Made by a program: the position numbers and the translations under genes. Of a DNA stretch of 64,000 bases, positions 59,249-64,000 are shown piece by piece (positions within the stretch are counted from its first letter, which is position 1; every line of letters starts with the position of its first letter). The notes beneath the pieces are model-generated. The model was not told the origin of the DNA. It ran no database searches and worked only from the letters and a program-made list of their open reading frames with translations. This DNA comes from Microbacterium sp. LWH13-1.2 (lineage in GTDB: Bacteria > Actinomycetota > Actinomycetes > Actinomycetales > Microbacteriaceae), in contig NZ_CP151635.1 of NCBI RefSeq assembly GCF_038397735.1, positions 3,100,001 to 3,164,000 on the forward strand. The letters are read 5' to 3'.

Positions 59249-60275
59249 AGACGTTCACCCCGATCCCGATCGCGAAGGCGGCGAGCAGCACGACGCCCAC
59301 GATGCCCACGAGCGTGCGGGTGGTGAAGGTCGTGCGCATGAGGGCGAGCATCTTGACGTCGACCAGCGGGCCGACGAGCAGGAACGCCACGAGCGCGCCG
59401 GAGGAGAAGGTCGAGGCGAACGACAGCGCGAAGAAGGCGTCGACGTTCGAGCAGATCGCGACGGTCATCGCGAGTGCCATCATCGCGAGGATCGACAGCA
59501 CCGGGTTCGACCCGATCGCCAGCAGCACGTCGCGAGGGATCAGCACCTGCACGGCCCCGGCGAGCGCCGAGCCGATCACGAGCGCGGGCATCACCGCGCG
59601 CAGCTCGACGAGGAACTGCGTCAGGCTGCGGCGTACCGGGGTGCCCGGTTCGTGCGTGACGCGGTCGCACGTGTCGATGAAGCGCTGCGTGAGCAGCGAG
59701 TCGGGCGAGGGGTGCCGGCTGTAGATCCAGCCGATCAGGTTGGCGATCAGGTAGCCGCCGATGAGACGCGCCACCAGGATGCCGTCATCGAAGCCGAAGG
59801 CCGCATGCGTGGTGAGAATGACGATCGGGTTCACGATCGGGGCCGCGATCAAGAAGGTGAGCGCCTCGGCGGGGGCGAGGCCGCGCATCATCAGGCCGCG
59901 GGCGAAGGGCACGTTGCCGCACTCGCACACCGGTATCAGCATGCCGAGCAGCGACAGCACGGCACGGCGGGCCCACGCGCGCTTCGGCAGCCAGCGGTGG
60001 ATGACGTCGGCCGGCAGCCACACCTGCACGACGATCGACAGCAGCACACCGAGGATCACGAACGGCAGAGCCTCGATCAGCACGCTCAGCGCGAGCGTCA
60101 GCCCGTCCTGCGCCCTGCTCGGCAGGCTCGCGGTGAAGAGCGTCGGCAGGAACCGGTCGACCAGGAACAGGGCAGCCACGATCGCGGCGCCGAGGCCGAC
60201 CCCGATCCACGGCGAGCGCGGCGATCGGGAAGGTCGGTGCGCATGCACCGTCCGTGGAGCGGCCTGGGTGGTCAC
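59241..60275 (-). CDS. YcgR-type permease (DUF318)
   Basis: 344 residues from a GTG at 60275 that overlaps the zur-like stop (GTGA). About eight TM helices carry the signature MLIPVCECGNVPFARGLM and AAPIVNPIVILTTH. The CEC motif could bind metal. DUF318 permeases are of unknown direction. It is co-transcribed with the Fur-family regulator and the YcgQ-like gene. Confidence 0.87.
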   Translation of the reverse strand: MTTQAAPRTVHAHRPSRSPRSPWIGVGLGAAIVAALFLVDRFLPTLFTASLPSRAQDGLTLALSVLIEALPFVILGVLLSIVVQVWLPADVIHRWLPKRAWARRAVLSLLGMLIPVCECGNVPFARGLMMRGLAPAEALTFLIAAPIVNPIVILTTHAAFGFDDGILVARLIGGYLIANLIGWIYSRHPSPDSLLTQRFIDTCDRVTHEPGTPVRRSLTQFLVELRAVMPALVIGSALAGAVQVLIPRDVLLAIGSNPVLSILAMMALAMTVAICSNVDAFFALSFASTFSSGALVAFLLVGPLVDVKMLALMRTTFTTRTLVGIVGVVLLAAFAIGIGVNVFV

Positions 60276-60688
60276 GCGTTCGCTGCCTCTTCGGCGTCCC
60301 GCTTGTTGGTGCAGGAAGCGCACAGGCCGAAGATGTCGACGACGTGCGCGGCATCCGTGAATCCGTGCAGAGCAGCGGTGCGATGCGCCCACTGCTCGAC
60401 GTCGGTGGCCTCGATCTCGACCGTGAGCCCGCAGTTGCGGCAGATCAGATGGTGGTGGTGACCCTGGGTCGTGCAGGCGCGATAGAGCGCCTCGCCCTCA
60501 GGACTCTGCAGCGAGTCGGCGTCGCCGGCGGCGGCGAGCCCGGCCAGCGCACGGTAGACCGTGGCCAGCCCGATGCCGGTGTTGTCGTCGCGCAGAGAGG
60601 CGTGCAGGTTCTGCGCGCTCACGAAACCGCGCGCGTCGGCGAGAGCTTCGCGCACGCGTTCGCGCTGCCAGGTGTTCCGCTGAGCCAT
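60272..60688 (-). CDS. zur: Fur-family regulator, probably Zur
   Basis: 138 residues. A winged helix (GIGLATVYRALAGLAAAG) is followed by metal sites: HHHH at 77-80, CxxC at 83-86 (CRNCG) and CxxC at 123-126 (CASC), the structural zinc pair. The neighbours (zinc importer and YcgR/YcgQ) point to Zur rather than Fur. ATG 60688 lies 7 nt after TAGAAT (complement of 60696-60701), indicating a leaderless mRNA. Confidence 0.88.
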   Translation of the reverse strand: MAQRNTWQRERVREALADARGFVSAQNLHASLRDDNTGIGLATVYRALAGLAAAGDADSLQSPEGEALYRACTTQGHHHHLICRNCGLTVEIEATDVEQWAHRTAALHGFTDAAHVVDIFGLCASCTNKRDAEEAANA

Positions 60689-60732
60689 ACCGACGATTCT
60701 AGGCGCGCCGCCCTTGCCGGGCCCTGGGAGCG

Positions 60733-61611
60733 TCAGGTGCGCACGCGGCGCACACCGCCGCGTGCGCGCTGGACGATCCAGCACACGACGTAGATCGTGA
60801 ACGACAGGGTGGTGATGTACGGGCTCACCGGCAGGGTGCCGGCGAGCGCGAGCAGGATGCCGCCGACGGCCGACACGAAGCCGAACAGCGCGGCGAGCAG
60901 CGGCACGGCCACCGGCCCCGCGGTGATGCGCATCGCCGCGGCGGCGGGGGTCACGAGCAGTGCCATGACCAGCAGTGCGCCGATGATGTGCACGCTGACC
61001 GCGACGATCAGACCCAGCAGCACCATGAACAGCAGGCTCACCGCACGCGTGGGCACGCCGCGGGCCGCCGCCGACTCGGGGTCGAGCGAGTCGAAGCGCA
61101 GCGGGTTCCACATGAGCAGCAGTCCGAGCAGCACGACGATGCTGATGCCGAGCAGCCAGCCGAGGTCGGGGCTCGAGACCGACACGATCTGCCCGGTGAG
61201 CAGGCTGAAGCGGTTGGCGCTGCGCCCGTCGTAGAGCGAGAGGAACAGGATGCCGAGGCCCAGGCCGAACGGCATGAGCACGCCGACGATCGAGTTGCGG
61301 TCGCGGGCCTTGGCCCCGAGGACGCCGATCAGGATCGCGGCGACCAGCGCGCCGCCGAGAGAGCCGACCACCACGCTGCCACCGAACAGCAGCGCCGCGG
61401 CGGCACCGGCGAACGACAGCTCGCTGACCCCGTGCACCGCGAATGCGAGGTCGCGCTGCATCACGAAGACGCCGATGAGTCCGCCGACGATGCCGAGCAC
61501 CGCTCCCGCGACGATCGAGTTGGCGAGCAGGGCGACGAGCTCGCCGTAGTCCTGGAACGAGAAGACGTCGCTCCAGTCGACCGTCTGGACGATGCCGGTC
61601 ATGACGTTCAC
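60733..61611 (-). CDS. znuB: Zinc/manganese ABC transporter permease
   Basis: 292 residues with about eight TM helices and the ABC-3 family pattern (GVSELSFAGAAAALLFGG and GALLVMALLVTPAAAA). Its GTG start overlaps the ATPase stop (GTGA). It is the membrane subunit of the zinc importer. Confidence 0.9.
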   Translation of the reverse strand: MNVMTGIVQTVDWSDVFSFQDYGELVALLANSIVAGAVLGIVGGLIGVFVMQRDLAFAVHGVSELSFAGAAAALLFGGSVVVGSLGGALVAAILIGVLGAKARDRNSIVGVLMPFGLGLGILFLSLYDGRSANRFSLLTGQIVSVSSPDLGWLLGISIVVLLGLLLMWNPLRFDSLDPESAAARGVPTRAVSLLFMVLLGLIVAVSVHIIGALLVMALLVTPAAAAMRITAGPVAVPLLAALFGFVSAVGGILLALAGTLPVSPYITTLSFTIYVVCWIVQRARGGVRRVRT

Positions 61612-62462
61612 GCGGCACCTCCGTGGTCGTGGTCGTGCGCATGCTCGTGGTGGGGCTCGGCATCCGGCACTCCGACGACGACCAGCCGGTCACCGGCCCG
61701 CAGCACGAACACCGGGGTGCCGTAGAGCTCGGTCAGCACGCGTGTCTGCAGCACCTCTTCGGGCGTACCGAGCACGAAGCGGCCTCCGGCGATGTAGAGG
61801 ATGCGGTCGACGCGGCCGAGGATCGGGTTGATGTCGTGCGTCACGAACAGCACTGCCGCACCGCGATCGCGACGCTGGCGATCGATGATGTCGGTGACGG
61901 CGACCTGGTTCGCGAGGTCGAGGTTCGACAGCGGCTCGTCGCAGAGCAGCAGGCTGGGCTCGTCGGCCAGGGCCTGCCCGACGCGCAGTCGCTGCTGCTC
62001 ACCGCCCGAGAGCAGTCCGACTCGGCGGTCGGCGTAGTGCGACGCCCCGACCGAGGCGAGCAGCTGGTCGACCTTGGCCCTGTCGCCGCGGTGCGGAACA
62101 GGGAAGCCGAAGCGGCTGCCCTGCACCCCGAGCGCCACCAGATCGCGGGCCCGCATGCTCGTGTCCGGGGCGAGCGAGCGCTGCTGCGGGATGTAGCCGA
62201 TGCGCGGGTTGCCCTTGCGCACCGGTCCGCCCGCGACGGTGATCTCGCCCGCCGACAGCGGCTGCAGGCCCAGGATGCTGCGCAGCAGCGTGGTCTTGCC
62301 CGAACCCGACGGCCCGAGCACGGCGATGAACTCACCGGGCTCGACTGTGAGGTCGAGGCCCGACCACAGCTCCCGGTCACCACGCTGGAGGGCGGCTCCC
62401 CGCACCTCGAGCACGGGGTTCGACTTCTCGGCTCCTGCCCGCGCGTCGGCGGCGGCGCTCAC
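61608..62462 (-). CDS. znuC: Zinc ABC transporter ATP-binding protein
   Basis: 284 residues. Walker A is GPSGSGKTT (50-58), signature LSGGEQQ (151-157), Walker B LLLCDEP (171-177). The C-terminal tail is His-rich (HHEHAHDHDHGG, about 271-282), an uncommon feature that may buffer metal. It overlaps the znuA stop by 4 nt. Confidence 0.92.
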   Translation of the reverse strand: MSAAADARAGAEKSNPVLEVRGAALQRGDRELWSGLDLTVEPGEFIAVLGPSGSGKTTLLRSILGLQPLSAGEITVAGGPVRKGNPRIGYIPQQRSLAPDTSMRARDLVALGVQGSRFGFPVPHRGDRAKVDQLLASVGASHYADRRVGLLSGGEQQRLRVGQALADEPSLLLCDEPLSNLDLANQVAVTDIIDRQRRDRGAAVLFVTHDINPILGRVDRILYIAGGRFVLGTPEEVLQTRVLTELYGTPVFVLRAGDRLVVVGVPDAEPHHEHAHDHDHGGAA

Positions 62463-63463
62463 GACTGGAGCGCGTCGGCGAGGCTCTGGATCGCGTCACT
62501 CATCCACTCAGAGTACGACGATCCGTCAGGAAGCAGCTCCGTGAAGGCGACGACGGGGATGCCGGCAGCTGTTGCGGCATCCTCGACGCGCTGCGTCTCG
62601 GCACCACCGGTCTGCGCGTTCGTGAGCACGGCCGCCACATCTCCGCTCTCGACGACGTTGAGCGTCTCGAGCAGGGTGGCGGGGGCGACATCGCTGCCCT
62701 CCTCGACCGATTCGGCGAAGCCCTCGGGCGTGACGTCGGTGAGTCCGGCGGCCTCGGCGAGGTAGCCGGGCACCGGCTCGGTGATGATCACGTTCGCGCC
62801 GGCGGCATCCGCCTTGAGCGTCTCGAGGTCGGCCTCGAAGCCCTCGAGGTCTGCGACGATCTCGTCGGCGTTGGCGGTGAAGTCGGCCTTGCCGTCGGGG
62901 TCGAGCTCGGCGAGCTCCTCGGCGATCGTCTCGACGACGTGGATCATCGTGTGCGGGTCGAACCAGACGTGCTCGTTGAACCCCTCGATGTGGTCGTGGC
63001 CCTCGTGTCCTTCTTCGCCCTCGGCGTGCTCTTCACCCTCGGCGTGGTCGTGCTCCTCCTCGGCCGCTCCTTCTGACTCGTCGGAGTGCCCCTCGTTGCC
63101 GGGGAAGTCATGCGAGAACTCGACCGCGGTGATCACGTGCGGGTCGCTGGCATCCTGCAGCAGCGTGTCGATGAACGCGTCGTAGCCGCCGCCGTTCTCG
63201 ATCACGAGGTCGGCCTTCTGCACGGCGAGGCGATCGCGTGCCGAGGCTTCGTACGAGTGAGGGTCCTGGGTCGCCGAGGTGATGATGGAGGTCACGTCGA
63301 CGCGGTCGCCGCCGATCTGGGCCGCGAGCGAGCCGTAGACGTTGGTGCTCGCGACGACCGTCACCGCATCGCCGTCGCCGCCCGCTGCGGGAGCGGCGGA
63401 GCATCCGGCCAGCGAGAGCGCGGCGACGGATGCGAGGGCGAGGGCGACGAGCGGCTTCTTCAT
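62459..63463 (-). CDS. znuA: Zinc ABC transporter substrate-binding lipoprotein
   Basis: 334 residues. Lipobox LAGC puts the lipidated Cys at 21. A His/Glu-rich loop (126-158) precedes the ZnuA signature FNEHVWFDPHTM, whose His residues bind metal. The family imports zinc (cluster A-I). TAGAGT (complement of 63470-63475) lies 6 nt before ATG 63463, so the operon is probably leaderless, with a Zur-like box over the promoter. Confidence 0.93.
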   Translation of the reverse strand: MKKPLVALALASVAALSLAGCSAAPAAGGDGDAVTVVASTNVYGSLAAQIGGDRVDVTSIITSATQDPHSYEASARDRLAVQKADLVIENGGGYDAFIDTLLQDASDPHVITAVEFSHDFPGNEGHSDESEGAAEEEHDHAEGEEHAEGEEGHEGHDHIEGFNEHVWFDPHTMIHVVETIAEELAELDPDGKADFTANADEIVADLEGFEADLETLKADAAGANVIITEPVPGYLAEAAGLTDVTPEGFAESVEEGSDVAPATLLETLNVVESGDVAAVLTNAQTGGAETQRVEDAATAAGIPVVAFTELLPDGSSYSEWMSDAIQSLADALQS

Positions 63464-63469
63464 GAGGCC

Positions 63470-63498
63470 ACTCTACGCGCTAATGAGAACCATTATCA
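63470..63498 (-). promoter_or_regulatory. znuA promoter with Zur/Fur-type box
   Basis: On the minus strand TGATAA (63498-63493) and TAGAGT (63475-63470) are 17 bp apart. The dyad TAATG (63481-63485), AGAAC, CATTA (63491-63495) fills the spacer and edges the -35, matching Fur-family boxes such as TAATGA-x3-CATTA. It is the expected Zur site. Confidence 0.75.
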
Positions 63499-63541
63499 AA
63501 TCAGCATGAGGTGACCCGTTCTGTCACGCCGCGCTCGCTCG

Positions 63542-63581
63542 CTCGCTCGACGAACGGGAGACCACCCGGTCGTCGAGCGAG
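63542..63581. repeat. 12-bp inverted repeat between znuA and GH13 gene
   Basis: CTCGCTCGACGA (63542-63553) and TCGTCGAGCGAG (63570-63581) pair perfectly around a 16-nt loop; a run of GCTC repeats lies just left (63532-63547) and CGAGGAGCGCAGCGGCGAGACGA-like text right. It looks like a REP-type intergenic element or a bidirectional terminator. Confidence 0.55.
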
Positions 63582-63606
63582 GAGCGCAGCGGCGAGACGA
63601 AACGCG

Positions 63607-64000
63607 TCAGCCGATCAGACCTGGCGCGATCCACACCGTCGAGTCAGCCGGAACGGCACCGTCTGCGACAGCGCCGAGCACGACATCCGCGGCGTCCGCC
63701 CCGAGATCGAACGGCTCGGTGCCGAAGTTCGTCACGATCTGCCAGCCGTTCGGGCGCGCGAAGCGCAGCACGTCGGCGCGACCCGTCTCGATCCACTCGA
63801 GGCGCTCCTCGGTCTGCAATTCGCGACGCAGGCGCAACGCCTCGCGGTAGAGCGACAGCGTCGACGACGGGTCGGCCTCCTCGACATCCACCGCGTATTC
63901 GGCGAACCATTCGGGTTGCGGCAGATGCGCGTCGCCGGCGCCGAAACCGAAGGACTCACCGGATGAGGTCCACGGCAGCGGCACGCGGCATCCGTCGCGA
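63607..64000 (-). CDS. GH13 alpha-glucosidase-like protein (partial, N-terminus outside window)
   Basis: The minus strand is open to the window edge, giving the last 130 residues. The visible RDGCRVPLPWTSSG and the later WFAEYAVDVEEADPSSTLSL and LYREALRLRREL match the end of the catalytic barrel and the C-terminal beta domain of alpha-glucosidases (GH13). It splits alpha-1,4 or 1,6 glucosides. The start lies beyond 64000. Confidence 0.85.
   Translation of the reverse strand, partial: RDGCRVPLPWTSSGESFGFGAGDAHLPQPEWFAEYAVDVEEADPSSTLSLYREALRLRRELQTEERLEWIETGRADVLRFARPNGWQIVTNFGTEPFDLGADAADVVLGAVADGAVPADSTVWIAPGLIG

Noticed and set aside
1..64000. Mobile element, prophage or plasmid genes
   Set aside because: No transposase, integrase, recombinase, terminase or replication gene was found; tRNA-Gly has no repeated 3' end nearby in the window.

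Overview
The window is high-GC, gene-dense DNA of an actinobacterium. The DUF222/13E12-type HNH protein, Asp23/AmaP envelope operon, GPP34 protein, bifunctional-type dCTP deaminase, class-E-like sorting signal (LAVTG) and many leaderless promoters suggest Microbacteriaceae, most likely Microbacterium. This is inferred from gene content only. It looks chromosomal: I see no rRNA, CRISPR array, prophage, transposase or plasmid replication gene, and one tRNA.

Layout. 1-9.4 kb: end of an MFS exporter; a short leader ORF and RIO-type kinase; UMF1 and CDF transporters; an HNH protein with a pentapeptide repeat; a divergent pair of His/Gly-rich MarR-like regulators; dcd operon; tRNA-Gly(CCC). 9.4-22 kb: oxidoreductase/TetR pair with twin operators; a gene remnant; membrane-anchored S8 protease; acyl-CoA ligase; small membrane genes; an alpha/beta hydrolase lacking its nucleophile region; the Asp23-DUF2273-AmaP-CsbD envelope stress operon; an SDR. 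22-28.7 kb: DUF5107 and GH35 glycosidase genes facing an AraC regulator. 28.7-43.4 kb: DUF4406/DeoR pair, GPP34, aquaporin, amino acid permease, a LAVTG surface protein, CorA, a beta-lactamase-fold lipoprotein without catalytic residues, DUF2470 plus heme oxygenase with an iron box, a PIF1-like helicase, CopD-CtaG, HU. 43.7-47.2 kb: TetR/hydrolase pair; a DUF559 gene between two copies of a repeat; rpmB-rpmG-rpsN. 47.3-56 kb: alpha/beta-galactoside utilisation (GH42, two permeases, binding lipoprotein, GH36) facing a LacI regulator with two operators. 56-63.5 kb: 3-methyladenine glycosylase, a beta-propeller membrane protein, YcgQ/YcgR-type pair with a Fur/Zur regulator, and a znuABC importer under a Zur-like box. 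63.6-64 kb: end of a GH13 enzyme.

Common logic. Most catabolic genes sit opposite a dedicated regulator, and the intergenic space carries a readable operator. At least 13 genes start 6-7 nt after a TANNNT -10 hexamer, the signature of leaderless transcripts. Metal homeostasis (CDF, CorA, zinc uptake, His-rich regulators, heme iron release) and galactoside or oligosaccharide use are the two main physiological themes.
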